Shown piece after piece: positions 36,868 to 45,717 of a stretch of 64,000 bases of DNA. Under the pieces are notes generated by a model. It saw only the letters and a list, made by a program, of their open reading frames with translations. It did not search any database and had not been told where the DNA came from. The number at the start of each line of letters is the position of its first letter. Positions within the stretch are counted from its first letter, which is position 1. A program made the position numbers and the translations under genes. Origin of the DNA: Sphingopyxis sp. CCNWLW2 (GTDB taxonomy: Bacteria; Pseudomonadota; Alphaproteobacteria; Sphingomonadales; Sphingomonadaceae); contig NZ_JBAWKJ010000003.1 of NCBI RefSeq assembly GCF_037095755.1, positions 744,001 through 808,000 on the forward strand. The letters run 5' to 3'.

Positions 36868-37448
36868 GGCTGCGTGTCTCGCGCCTTGCGGATCGCGACG
36901 AGGGCTTTGGCGATATGCTTTTCCACGCGCTTGGGACTCATCTGTTTGATCTTCGCAATCTCGGCATAGCTCAGATCGTCGAACCTGTGCATCAGGAATA
37001 CATCCCTTGTGGCGGGGCTGAGCCGCGCGATCGCGTCCTCGACGCGGCGGATCATGTCGCGCGCCTCGAGCGCGGCGTGCGGGTCGGGGCCGGCGATATC
37101 CTGCTCCTCATAGCTGTGATGCGCTGTGTGGAGGCGGCGGACGCCGGACCGCGCGCGGTTCTTGAGAATGCTCCGCGCCGCCGCGGCGACATAGGCGGCG
37201 GGAGCATCGAGCAGGCCGACGCGGTTGCCGGTCGCCGAAAAGACGCGGCGGAAGGTTTCCTGGACGAGATCGGCGACCTCCTGCGGCGGCACGCTGCGCC
37301 GGAAGATGCCCGCGACCTGGTGATGCTGCGCCGCATACAGCGCCTCGGCGCGCGCGGTGGCGCCGAAGCCCGCCCAGTCGTCGGGCGGCAGCGGATCGGC
37401 GGCATCGAGGCCGCGCCGTCCGTCCTTCTCGCTGTCGTCATAGTCCAT
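36864..37448 (-). CDS. ECF sigma factor, FecI family
   Basis: The sigma-2 region reads ALYAAQHHQVAGIFRRSVPPQEVADLVQETFRRVFSA, and sigma-4 reads LSPATRDVFLMHRFDDLSYAEIAKIKQMSPKRVEKHIAKAL. I take ATG 37448 (MDYDDSEKDGRR, 194 residues). In-frame ATGs at about 37551 and 37590 would add an arginine-rich tail. With FecR and the STN receptor it forms a cell-surface signalling system likely to drive receptor and isopeptidase expression when lasso peptide is sensed. Confidence 0.88.
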   Translation of the reverse strand: MDYDDSEKDGRRGLDAADPLPPDDWAGFGATARAEALYAAQHHQVAGIFRRSVPPQEVADLVQETFRRVFSATGNRVGLLDAPAAYVAAAARSILKNRARSGVRRLHTAHHSYEEQDIAGPDPHAALEARDMIRRVEDAIARLSPATRDVFLMHRFDDLSYAEIAKIKQMSPKRVEKHIAKALVAIRKARDTQP

Positions 37449-38379
37449 CGCGTCCGCCTTCGAGTAGGCAGCGACGGCGCCGAAAAGCCGGGCGTTGAGA
37501 ACAGGTACGAGAAACCCGCGCCGCCGCCTTTGGCCCGAGGGCTTGGACATGCGCAGACGGCCACCCGGCGGGATGGCATTCAGGGACATTGACTCTCGAA
37601 CGGAGTTCTCACGCTCCGGCATCCGGCGCTTCGCTGCCCGATGCCGGACCAGCATAACCGGCTGTGCCGTAAGGGCAAGAGTCTCCCAGGAGACCTGTCC
37701 CAATTGGACAGGATTCGGGGGTGGCCGCGGCGCGGAGGGGCGGAGGGATGGCGGAGGATGGGGGGAAGGGAGACGGAGGGGCGGCTCTTGGTTTCGACCG
37801 GGTTCGACTGCGGCGAGCAGGGGATTGGATTTACAAAGTAGCTGCTGATGTGCGCGGCCCGAATGGAGCGCGCACTGGCGGCGGCAGGCGCCGCCAGAGG
37901 TCGCGCGCCTGCACGGTTGGCCGCGCTGCGCTCTTGGGCTCGCTGATCTTGGCGCGGCGGCGGCTAAGCACAGCTGCGCGCGCACGCCGCCGCGCCTGCG
38001 GCTCGCCAAGGGCGCGAGTTGGTTGGCCCTTCGGGCCGGGATCGAGGTCGATTGCATCGAAACGTCGGACCGGGGCCGTTCGGGGCGGTCTGGCGACCGG
38101 GCGGATGCGCGGGCGCGTCGTCTGAGTTCCAGCTGAGGACGCCGCGCGGGGCGCGGCGGCGCTTTGGTGAGCCGGCACCTCGGACAGCGGCGCGGGCGGC
38201 GCACGGCCTGTGGGACCGCCCGGCGCCCGCGCAAGCCCTTCTTCGTCGAGCTCCTCCGCTTCGCTGCGGCCCTTCGGGTGCGCGCCCGCCTTGCTGGGCG
38301 GTCCCGTGACCGTGGATTCGCCGCCCGCCCCGCTGTCCGGGGCCGGCCGCGGCGGATTTTGGTCTGGAGGAGACGCCCC
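37449..38379. other. 931-base GC-rich intergenic region before ardC
   Basis: Open frames here on both strands are compositional shadows (Arg/Ala/Pro-rich). From about 37850 the DNA is extremely GC-rich. The 17-base string CGGCCCTTCGGGTGCGC at 38267-38283 recurs at 42745-42761 before the DUF736 gene, about 80-115 bases from the start codon in both cases. The left part (37449-37850) holds the presumed fecI promoter and is purine-rich around 37720-37790. No gene seen. Confidence 0.45.
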
Positions 38380-39555
38380 GTGAGTGCATTCCCGCAAGCC
38401 TTGGCCCCGGCCGCACCGTCCGAAAACCGCGCGCCCGCACCCGCACCCGCACCCGCGCGCGGCGCGCGGAAGCGGCGCGGTGAGGCTGTATCGCGCAAAG
38501 ACGACCATGGCGCGGCGCCGCGTGTGTCGCTCTATGACGAAGTCACCACGCAGATCATCGCCGAACTCGAAGAGGGGCGCTTTCCTTGGACGCGCCCTTG
38601 GGACGCCGCTGCCTTTGCGCCCGGCCTTCCGCGCAACGCCGTAACGCGCCGCAGCTATTCGGGCATCAATATCCTGATACTCTGGTCCGAGGCGGTGCGG
38701 CGCGGGTTCGGCGCCCAAGGCTGGCTCACCTTCCGTCAGGCTAGGCAAGCGGGCGGACAGGTCCGCAAGGGCGAGAAGGGCACGACGATCTTCTACGCCG
38801 CGCGCTTCACCCCGAAGGGCGGCGAAGGCGGCGCCGAGGTTGCCAGCGCCCCAGCACCCGAAGGGCTCGGCGGCGCGGGGGAGGGCGATCGCTCGATTCC
38901 GTTCCTCAAACGCTTCACCGTGTTCAACGTCGCGCAGGTCGATGGTTTGCCCGAACGCTGCACTGCGCCCGACCCCATTCTCTTGCCCCGCGAAACGATC
39001 CCGGTCGCCGAGGCGCTGCTTGCGGCGAGCGGCGCCGATATCCGTATCGGCGGCAATGAGGCTTATTATTCGCCATCGGGCGATTTCGTCGCACTGCCGC
39101 CGCAACAGGCGTTCTTTGAGCAGATCGACTATTGTCGCTCCGCGCTCCACGAACTCGGCCACTGGACCGGTCATGGCTCGCGGCTGGACCGCGACCAGAC
39201 GGGCGGTTTCGGTAGCGCCGCCTATGGCCGCGAGGAACTTTGCGCCGAACTCGCGAGCGCCTTCCTGTGCGCCGCGCTCGGTATCAAGCCGACCGTGCGC
39301 CATGCCGACTATCTCGGCGCATGGCTCGCGATCATGCGCGCCGATACGCGCGCGATCTTCAAGGCGGCGAGCCTTGCAAGCAAGGCCGCCGACTATCTGC
39401 TCGCCTTTGCGCCCGCATCTGCGGAGCACGGCACGGGAGGCACGCCCGGGTCGGCGGAACGCGATACGGGAGGCGCGCCCGCGTCAGCGGGGGGCGACAT
39501 GGAGAGAGCGCCCGAAAGCGCGCGCGGCGAGGATGCGGCGGGAGCGGGCCAATGA
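38380..39555 (+). CDS. ArdC-like antirestriction protein (ssDNA-binding N-terminal domain plus zincin)
   Basis: From GTG 38380 (ribosome site GGAGGAG) the 391-residue product has a Pro/Ala-rich tail, an ArdC N-terminal domain (LYDEVTTQIIAELEEGRFPWTRPWD... RRSYSGINILILWSEAVRRG, FRQARQAGGQVRKGEKGTTI) and a zincin-like domain with HELGH (ALHELGHWTGHGSRLDRD) near residue 258. The C-terminus holds short SAE/SAG-type low-complexity repeats. ArdC proteins protect incoming conjugative DNA. The stop overlaps the DUF2958 gene start (ATGA). Confidence 0.88.
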   Translation: MSAFPQALAPAAPSENRAPAPAPAPARGARKRRGEAVSRKDDHGAAPRVSLYDEVTTQIIAELEEGRFPWTRPWDAAAFAPGLPRNAVTRRSYSGINILILWSEAVRRGFGAQGWLTFRQARQAGGQVRKGEKGTTIFYAARFTPKGGEGGAEVASAPAPEGLGGAGEGDRSIPFLKRFTVFNVAQVDGLPERCTAPDPILLPRETIPVAEALLAASGADIRIGGNEAYYSPSGDFVALPPQQAFFEQIDYCRSALHELGHWTGHGSRLDRDQTGGFGSAAYGREELCAELASAFLCAALGIKPTVRHADYLGAWLAIMRADTRAIFKAASLASKAADYLLAFAPASAEHGTGGTPGSAERDTGGAPASAGGDMERAPESARGEDAAGAGQ

Positions 39556-39971
39556 CCCTCATCCCGTCGAGCCTCGTCTTCGCGCTCAACGCCAACGGGA
39601 TGACGAGCCGCATCCGCGCCGCGCGCGAGGAGCATTTCGACCCATGGCCGGTCGTCAAACTCTATAATCCGCTCGGACCCGCGACATGGCTCGCGACCGA
39701 ACTCTGCGACGATGGCGACACATTGTTCGGTCTTGCCGACCTCGGTTTCGGCTGCCCCGAACTCGGCGCTTTCTCGCTCGCCGAAATCCGGGCGGTTCGG
39801 CTGCCGTTCGGGATGGTTATCGAGCGGGACCTTCATTTCGACCCGATGGGGCCGCTCTCGCTGTGGGCCGACGAGGCGCGGCGGCTCGGCTCGATACCGC
39901 GCGCCGAAGCGGCGATGCGCCGCCGGAAATCCGACCAGCTTCTGCCCGATCCAACCGGGGAAGGCAGCTGA
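39552..39971 (+). CDS. DUF2958 protein
   Basis: This 139-residue protein matches DUF2958 in the segments DPWPVVKLYNPLGPATWLATEL, DGDTLFGLADLGFGCPELG and RLPFGMVIERDLHFDP. Such proteins follow antirestriction genes on plasmids and integrative elements; their function is not known. It overlaps ardC by four bases and is clearly co-expressed. Confidence 0.8.
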   Translation: MTLIPSSLVFALNANGMTSRIRAAREEHFDPWPVVKLYNPLGPATWLATELCDDGDTLFGLADLGFGCPELGAFSLAEIRAVRLPFGMVIERDLHFDPMGPLSLWADEARRLGSIPRAEAAMRRRKSDQLLPDPTGEGS

Positions 39972-40056
39972 CGCGGCGGCGCGTTTTCGCCGTCATCGAA
40001 GCCGGTCCGCCCAATCGCAAAACCCGACGGACCGGCGCTCACTAGGAGCGAATGCC

Positions 40057-41928
40057 ATGAAACTCGATTTTATCCCGCTCGACAAGCTGTCGATTGATCC
40101 CGCGAATATGCGCGCCAAGGGGCGCGACCCCGACGTCGGCGACATATTGCCCAGCATCCGCGAGCGCGGCGTGCTGGTTTCGTTGCTGGTCCGGCCCGGC
40201 GCCGAGGACGGCCATTTCAGGATTTCGGCGGGCCGCCGCCGCTTTACCGCCGCGAATATCGTCGTGCGCGAGGGCGGACCAGCGCGCCCCCTGCCGTGCG
40301 GCATTCTCGAAGAGGGCGACGACGCCGACGCCATCGAAGTCTCGATGCTCGAAAATCTCGCGCGGGTCGCGCCCGACGAGGTCAGCCAGTGGGAGGCGTT
40401 CGTCAAGCTCGCCAAGGCGGGGCGGAGCGAAGCCGAAATCGCGGCGACCTTCGCCTTCGAGCCGCAGGCGGTGAAGCGCATCCTCGCGCTCGGCAATCTC
40501 TTGCCGCGCGTCCGCACCCTCTACCGCGCGGGCGATATCGACCAGACGACGGTCAAACAGCTGACCCTCGCCTCGAAGAGCCAGCAGACGGCATGGCTGG
40601 CGTTGTGGGACGACGAGGGCGCCTATTGCCCGACGGGCTTCCGCCTGAAAGGCTGGCTGTTCGGCGGCGAGGCGATCAAGGCCGAGCACGCGCTGTTCGA
40701 CGTCGAGGCGGCGGGGGTCACGGTGATCGCCGACCTGTTCGGCGACGCGGCGCTGTTCGCCGACGTCGATGCCTTCTGGACGCTCCAGATGGCCGAGGTC
40801 GAAGCGCGCAAGACCGCCTATCTGGATGAAGGCTGGAGCGATGTCGTCATTCTCGAACGCGGCCAGCATTTCAATCGCTGGCAGCATAGCCACGCGCCCA
40901 AGCGCAAGGGCGGGCGCGTCTATGTCGAGGTGCGCGACAGCGGCGAGGTGATCTTCCACGAAGCATGGCTGACCGAGAAGGAAGCGGCGGCGCGCGCGCG
41001 CGGCGAGAAGGGCGCGACGCCGGCTCGGGTGGCGCGGCCCGAGGTGACGAGCGCGATGAACAGCTATATCGACCACCACCGCCACGCGGCGGTGCGCGCC
41101 GAACTCGCCAAACATGGCGGGGTCGCGCTCCGCGTGCTCGCGGCGCATGTCATCGCGAGCAGCGACCATTATCGCGTCGCTGTCCAATCCTATGTCTGTG
41201 CGAAAGACGAGGTGCAGGAGAGCGTCGAGACGTGCGGCGCCGAGGTCCTGTTCGACGAGCGCCGCCGTGCTGTGCTTGCAGTGCTCGGCTTCGATGGCGA
41301 GGATTTGACGGTGACCGCGCGCCGCGCCGGTCAGCGCCAGTTCGCGCCGATTTTCGCGCGGTTGCTCGAATTACCCGATCCGGTCGTGCTCGAAATCGTC
41401 GCGATCGTCATGGGCGAGACGCTCGCGGCGGGGAGCGAGGCGATCGAGATGATCGGCCAGTATCTTGGCGTCGACATGGCCAAGGTCTGGACCCCCGACG
41501 CGGCCTTCTGGGGCCTCATCCGCGACAAGGAAGTGCTCGGCAAGATCGTCGCCGAGGTGGCGGGCGACGACGTCGCCGCCGCCAACGCAGGGCAGCAAGC
41601 CAAGGTGTTGAAGACGATTGTCGTCGATCATCTGGACGGCGCTAATGGTCGTTCGAAGGTCGAGGGATGGGTGCCGCGCTGGATGCGCTTCGCGCCGACG
41701 CCCTACACCGCGCGCGGCGGAGTGGGGAGCGTCGCGGCGCACGACCGCTTGCTCCATATCATCGCGCGCGCCGCCGAAGCCGAGGCGGCGCGCGACACGG
41801 AAGCCGAAGCCGAAGCCGAAGCGGAAGCCAGCGCGGCAGCGGAAGAAGCCGGGGCCGATACCGCGACCGATAGCAGCGAAGCCGGTGACGGCGCGGCAGT
41901 GGACGAGGATAGGGCGCTCGCGGCCTGA
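40057..41928 (+). CDS. Large ParB/RepB-type nuclease-domain protein
   Basis: This product (623 residues) starts with a ParB N-terminal domain (IPLDKLSIDPANMRAKGRDP... GVLVSLLVRPG, FRISAGRRRFTAANIV, VSMLENLARVAPDEVSQWEAF) and an HTH (RSEAEIAATFAFEPQAVKRILALGN). A long C-terminal half of unknown fold and an Ala/Glu-rich acidic tail follow (residues about 570-623). Chromosomal ParB is about half this length. This extended form is typical of sphingomonad mobile elements, usually without ParA, as here. A role in plasmid-like maintenance or in transfer control is inferred. Confidence 0.82.
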   Translation: MKLDFIPLDKLSIDPANMRAKGRDPDVGDILPSIRERGVLVSLLVRPGAEDGHFRISAGRRRFTAANIVVREGGPARPLPCGILEEGDDADAIEVSMLENLARVAPDEVSQWEAFVKLAKAGRSEAEIAATFAFEPQAVKRILALGNLLPRVRTLYRAGDIDQTTVKQLTLASKSQQTAWLALWDDEGAYCPTGFRLKGWLFGGEAIKAEHALFDVEAAGVTVIADLFGDAALFADVDAFWTLQMAEVEARKTAYLDEGWSDVVILERGQHFNRWQHSHAPKRKGGRVYVEVRDSGEVIFHEAWLTEKEAAARARGEKGATPARVARPEVTSAMNSYIDHHRHAAVRAELAKHGGVALRVLAAHVIASSDHYRVAVQSYVCAKDEVQESVETCGAEVLFDERRRAVLAVLGFDGEDLTVTARRAGQRQFAPIFARLLELPDPVVLEIVAIVMGETLAAGSEAIEMIGQYLGVDMAKVWTPDAAFWGLIRDKEVLGKIVAEVAGDDVAAANAGQQAKVLKTIVVDHLDGANGRSKVEGWVPRWMRFAPTPYTARGGVGSVAAHDRLLHIIARAAEAEAARDTEAEAEAEAEASAAAEEAGADTATDSSEAGDGAAVDEDRALAA

Positions 41929-41935
41929 CCAAGAG

Positions 41936-41966
41936 GGAAGGGCGGCGGCGCACCGCCCTTCCTTTT
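41936..41966 (+). terminator. Rho-independent terminator after the ParB-type gene
   Basis: GGAAGGGCGG and CCGCCCTTCC form a perfect 10-bp stem around CGGCGCA, followed by TTTT. It starts seven bases after the stop codon. Confidence 0.8.
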
Positions 41967-42111
41967 GCCAGAGCTTTTTGCAGCCCCGAGGCCCGGCGCG
42001 CCGCCCCTGGCGGGGCGGCGCGTGTCTTTGCGTTGGTTGTGGTGATGCCGCGCGGCAGGCCTTCGGCGCCGCGCGATGTTTCTTCTACCGGCCGCCAGCG
42101 TTGCGGCGCGA

Positions 42112-42405
42112 TCAGGCGAGCAGGCGGCGGAGGAAATAGACGCGGAAAAGGTCGAGCAGCGCCTCGGCCGCCTCATTGTCGTTCGCGTGCGCGGTCACTT
42201 CCAACCCGCCGTCGGGAGCTGGCTCATATTCGAACGGATGGAGCCCCGTCAGGCGGAGCGCGGCGGGGTCGAGCCCGTCACGGCGGAGGCTCGCGAGGGC
42301 GTCGTCGTCGAGCGACAACCCGATCCAGATCCCCGCGCTGCGCGCCGCGATCATGCCGGGATCGCGGCCCTCTACCGCGATACTGAGCTTCGCCTGTCCG
42401 TCCAT
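42112..42405 (-). CDS. Conserved-looking small protein of unknown function, opposite to the transfer genes
   Basis: The 97-residue frame (MDGQAKLSIAVEGRDPGMI... RLTGLHPFEYEPAPDGGLEV... AEALLDLFRVYFLRRLLA) has a varied, protein-like composition and a GGGGATCGAA ribosome site before ATG. It is the only gene of the module on the minus strand, and it lies between the parB terminator and the DUF736 gene. No family recognised. Moderate doubt remains because of the GC bias. Confidence 0.5.
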   Translation of the reverse strand: MDGQAKLSIAVEGRDPGMIAARSAGIWIGLSLDDDALASLRRDGLDPAALRLTGLHPFEYEPAPDGGLEVTAHANDNEAAEALLDLFRVYFLRRLLA

Positions 42406-42838
42406 TTCGATCCCCTGTGCCGCCCGTCATCGGGTCCGGGCGATTGTCCGCAAATCGCGTCGCCGTCCCCCCACGAATCCGGCGCCGCAAGCTCGTTGCC
42501 TTGCCTCGAAATCGCGCGGTTGGCCATCCGGTTTCCGGCCTTGCCGTCACGGTTCGCCGCATCGCCGTTCGATCTCCTGTCGCTCCGGCGGGCGCCATTC
42601 GGGGCTGGTGGAGGCGGCCTGAAACGGCGCGGCGGCGGCGCAACCGGCGCGCCCGGCTTTTTTCCCCGGCGGCTTCGCCGCCTCCTCGCGACCCGCTTGC
42701 AGCGTCCAAAAAAGACCGGGCGCGCCGGTCCTCCGCTCGCGCTTCGGCCCTTCGGGTGCGCCGCCGCCTGATGCCCCGTTCTTCGTGTCCGCCACGCCCC
42801 GGGAATGGTCCCGGCGGTGCATTTCAAGGAGACGAACC

Positions 42839-43162
42839 ATGGCAGCAATTGGCTTTGTGAACGGCAACATGTCCGACGGATATCGCGGCCAGCTCAAGAC
42901 GCTTTCGATCCGCGCCGAGATCGAAATCCGGGCCAACAGGTCCAAGAATGGCGACACTCAGCCCGACTTCCGGGTCTTCTCGGACAATGTCGAAATCGGC
43001 GCCGGGTGGGTGCGCGTGGGCGAAGTTTCAGGCAAGGAATATGTCGGCCTCGCGCTCGCCGCACCCGAATTCGGGCCGCGCCGGATCTACGCGAACCTCG
43101 GTCGCGCCGCCGGCCAGGACGACGACGATACCTACGCGTTGATCTGGAATCCCGACAACTGA
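42839..43162 (+). CDS. DUF736 protein
   Basis: The 107-residue product is a textbook DUF736 member: IGFVNGNMSDGYRGQLKTLSI, NGDTQPDFRVFSDNVEIGAGW, EYVGLALAAPEFGPRRIYANL, TYALIWNPDN. It starts after AAGGAG. A CCGGGA-ATGG-TCCCGG hairpin (42799-42814) lies 25 bases upstream. DUF736 genes mark transfer regions of sphingomonad and rhizobial elements; the biochemical role is unknown. Confidence 0.88.
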   Translation: MAAIGFVNGNMSDGYRGQLKTLSIRAEIEIRANRSKNGDTQPDFRVFSDNVEIGAGWVRVGEVSGKEYVGLALAAPEFGPRRIYANLGRAAGQDDDDTYALIWNPDN

Positions 43163-43178
43163 CGCTCCCCCACCTCGC

Positions 43179-43213
43179 CCCCCGCGCCGCTTCCGGCGCG
43201 GGGGCTCGTTTTT
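43179..43213 (+). terminator. Rho-independent terminator after the DUF736 gene
   Basis: CCCCCGCGCC pairs with GGCGCGGGGG around the loop GCTTCC, followed by CTCGTTTTT. It starts 17 bases after the stop codon. Confidence 0.85.
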
Positions 43214-43320
43214 CGGTGGGTCATTCTTCGAGCCTCTCCGCCCGGCGCACCGAAGAGCATCTCTGGCGCACCAGGCGGCACCGAACGGCACCGCGCACCA
43301 CCGAGCCGGAGACACGAAGG

Positions 43321-43590
43321 ATGAACGAACAGGATGACGAGATCATAAGGGCGCGGGTGGCCAAACATGGCAGCCCGTTCCTCAACACCGAGCAGGCGGC
43401 CGCCTATCTCGGCCTTTGTCCGCGCAAACTCCAATATATGCGCAGCCGCTGCACCGGACCCCGATACCGGCTCCACAGCCGCTTCATTCGCTATCATATC
43501 GACGACCTCGTCATCTGGTCGCGCTCGACAGCGCCCGCCGACGAAGCTCCCAAGAGGCGCCCGAACCGGAAGGGGAAGGGCGATGCGTGA
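43321..43590 (+). CDS. AlpA/excisionase-like winged-helix DNA-binding protein
   Basis: The 89-residue product contains an MerR/AlpA-type helix pair (FLNTEQAAAYLGLCPRKLQYMRS) and the wing (GPRYRLHSRFIRYHIDDLVIWS), with a basic tail. The upstream open frame is a shadow. I take ATG 43321. Such small proteins act as recombination directionality factors or as regulators of transfer operons. It overlaps the traF start by eight bases. Confidence 0.82.
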   Translation: MNEQDDEIIRARVAKHGSPFLNTEQAAAYLGLCPRKLQYMRSRCTGPRYRLHSRFIRYHIDDLVIWSRSTAPADEAPKRRPNRKGKGDA

Positions 43591-44155
43591 GCGTCCCGAC
43601 CTCCCGCTGATCGCATGGGGCGAAGCCCTTCGTTCCGCGCGTCTCGCGCGCCAGCGCCGCCAGCTTCGCCTCGCTTTCGCGGCGTTCGGCATTGGCGCGC
43701 TTGGTCTCACTATCGCCGTGCCGCCGACCCCGCGTCTCGTCTGGAACGTGAGCGCCAGCGCGCCGCGCGGTCTCTATGTCGTGAGCCCCGGCGTGCCGGT
43801 CGCGGCGGGCGACATGGTGGTCGCACGCACCCCCGACCCGTGGCGGATGCTCGCTGCAAAGCGCCACTATCTGCCCGCCAATGTGCCGCTGGTGAAGCGC
43901 GTCGTCGCCGCGCGCGGCGATGTCGTGTGTGCGCGCGGCCCCGACATTTCGATCAATGATATTCCTGCTGTGACGCGCCGCGCGCGCGACGCCAAGCGGC
44001 GCATCCTGCCATGGTGGGAGGGCTGCGCCCGGCTCGGCGGCGGCGATGCCTTCCTGCTCATGGCGAGCGAGGATGCGTCGTTCGACGGGCGCTATTTCGG
44101 GGTCACGCGGGGGCGCGATATCCTCGGCAGGGCGCATCTCTTGTGGGCGCGCTGA
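43583..44155 (+). CDS. traF: S26 signal peptidase family protein, TraF-type
   Basis: The 190-residue product has an N-terminal membrane helix (LAFAAFGIGALGLTIAV), the catalytic Ser region in SASAPRGLYVVSPG and the catalytic Lys in VPLVKRVVAARGDVVCA, then the box with GDAFLLMASEDASFDGRYFGV. TraF-type peptidases process the conjugative pilin. The pilin and mating-pair genes are absent from this window, so the gene may be orphaned. Confidence 0.85.
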   Translation: MRERPDLPLIAWGEALRSARLARQRRQLRLAFAAFGIGALGLTIAVPPTPRLVWNVSASAPRGLYVVSPGVPVAAGDMVVARTPDPWRMLAAKRHYLPANVPLVKRVVAARGDVVCARGPDISINDIPAVTRRARDAKRRILPWWEGCARLGGGDAFLLMASEDASFDGRYFGVTRGRDILGRAHLLWAR

Positions 44156-44850
44156 CACGCCGCGCGGCGTTGTTCGCCGTCCTCCTGTCGTTTGCCGCCG
44201 GACCCTGTTTTGCGCGCGAAGGGGCGGCTTGGCGTGCCCATGTCACCGACGCCGCCGCGCGCTTCGGACTTCCCGAAGAGTGGGTGCTCCGCGTCATCGC
44301 CGCCGAGAGCGGCGGGCGAACCGAGCTCGGGGGCAGGCCGATCACCAGCCATGCGGGCGCGATGGGCCTGATGCAGGTGATGCCCGCGACCTGGGCGAGC
44401 CTGCGCGCGCGCTACCGTCTCGGACCCGATCCGCACGACCCGCGCGACAATATCGTCGCGGGCACTGCCTATCTCCGCGATATGTACGACCGATTCGGTT
44501 ATCCGGGGCTGTTCGCGGCCTATAATGCGGGGCCCGGACGCTATGGCGAGCATCTCGCGCGCGGCCGTCCGCTGCCGCGCGAGACCCGTGACTATGTTGC
44601 GAAAATCACCGGGCAGGCGGCATTGCCGCGCGCGACGGCATTGCCTTCGCGCGGCGGTGAAGCGGAGGTGTCGCAGGCCGAAGTCGACCCGATTTTCTTC
44701 GCGCGAAGCGTGCGTGAAGGCCCTGCATCGCGCGAGACAACGCCGCAGGCGGGGGCACCGGAAGCCATCAATCATGGGGCGCCCGAACCTGGCGCGGGTC
44801 GTACGGACCCGCTCTTCCTGCTGCGCAGCGGCGGCGATGATAAGCGCTAG
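44143..44850 (+). CDS. Lytic transglycosylase (SLT family), conjugation-associated
   Basis: Starting at GTG 44143 inside the traF end, the 235-residue protein has a signal peptide (LFAVLLSFAAGPCFA) and an SLT domain with the catalytic Glu in VIAAESGGRTELGG, the GLMQVMPATW motif and AAYNAGPGRYG. It opens the peptidoglycan for the transfer apparatus. The C-terminal 80 residues are low-complexity and end in FLLRSGGDDKR. Confidence 0.88.
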   Translation: MGALTRRAALFAVLLSFAAGPCFAREGAAWRAHVTDAAARFGLPEEWVLRVIAAESGGRTELGGRPITSHAGAMGLMQVMPATWASLRARYRLGPDPHDPRDNIVAGTAYLRDMYDRFGYPGLFAAYNAGPGRYGEHLARGRPLPRETRDYVAKITGQAALPRATALPSRGGEAEVSQAEVDPIFFARSVREGPASRETTPQAGAPEAINHGAPEPGAGRTDPLFLLRSGGDDKR

Positions 44851-45090
44851 AACATTGGCCGAGCGCCGGGACGAGAGGGTGGGGCTCGTCTCGGCAAGGC
44901 CGAGTATGACGGGCGGCGGCGCGGCTGTGCAAGGCCGGCGGGTGCCCCCCAATTTGCTGCGCAAATCGGTTCCCCCCACCGCCGCTTCGCGGCGCCTGCG
45001 CTGCGCTCCGGCGGCCCTGACAGCCGCGCCGCCGCCCGTCCCTGAAACATCGTTCCCGACTTGGGGAACGGTCGATTTCAGGAGGATATC

Positions 45091-45450
45091 ATGGTCGGAG
45101 CTGCAATTTCTGGCGCTGCGGATCGCGTGTTCGAACGACTGGTTTCGGGGCTCGAAGCCGAGTTCGGAAGCGCGGCGGCGGAGGGGCTGGCGCGGGTCTT
45201 TGTCGAAGCCGAAGGCGGCGATTTCTACTGGGAAGCGCGTGAGAAAATGCGCTGGCTCGGGCTCTGGGAAGGGCTCGACGAGGAGCAGGCGGATGCCCTC
45301 GACCGGGTGGCGGTCGCTGGCGTCTTCGACGGGCGCTGCTATGTCGCGGTGTTGCTCGTGGATAGCTGTGACGCGGTGCAGGGCTTGCTCGGGGTGCGGC
45401 ATTTCGAGAAACGGGCGGCGGCCGACGACGCCTTTGCCAAAGCGCATTGA
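45091..45450 (+). CDS. Hypothetical acidic protein of the transfer module
   Basis: The ATG at 45091 follows AGGAGGATATC, a strong ribosome site. The 119-residue product is acidic and alpha-helical (VFERLVSGLEAEFGSAAAEGLARVFVEAEGGDFYW). A CGTTCCC-GACTTG-GGGAACG inverted repeat lies just upstream (45051-45070) and a strong terminator just downstream, so this is a self-contained unit. No family recognised. Confidence 0.65.
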   Translation: MVGAAISGAADRVFERLVSGLEAEFGSAAAEGLARVFVEAEGGDFYWEAREKMRWLGLWEGLDEEQADALDRVAVAGVFDGRCYVAVLLVDSCDAVQGLLGVRHFEKRAAADDAFAKAH

Positions 45451-45469
45451 TCGTCATCGGTGGTCGAAC

Positions 45470-45508
45470 GGGAGCGGCGCCTGTGCGGCGCTGCTCCCTT
45501 GTTTTTTA
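45470..45508 (+). terminator. Strong Rho-independent terminator
   Basis: GGGAGCGGCGCC pairs with GGCGCTGCTCCC (12 bp with one G-T pair) around TGTGC, followed by TTGTTTTTT. It starts 20 bases after the preceding stop codon. Confidence 0.9.
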
Positions 45509-45717
45509 CTCGTCGCGGGGTGGGGCGGCGGATGGAGGGAAGACGCGGTTTCGGGCAGGAAGCGGGGAAGGCAAGATAAAAGCAGAGTCTCGCAAGGCGA
45601 GCCATCTTCTTGTCTGCACATCCTTTTTTACGAGACGCGGCATGCTGCCGCGAGACTCTTGCGCCGAAATCTGCGTGTTTCAGCCGCCTGGCGCGAGATT
45701 CAGGCGTGCGCGGCGCG

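Noticed and set aside
37831..39429. 532-residue minus-strand open frame over the intergenic region and ardC
   Set aside because: It runs antisense through ardC and is Arg/Pro/Ala-rich, with no ribosome site or motif.
39421..39550. Short GCGGAGCACGGCACGGGAGGC-type repeats at the end of ardC as a separate repeat element
   Set aside because: They are in-frame low-complexity codons (Ala/Ser/Gly/Thr) of the ArdC tail and vary between units.
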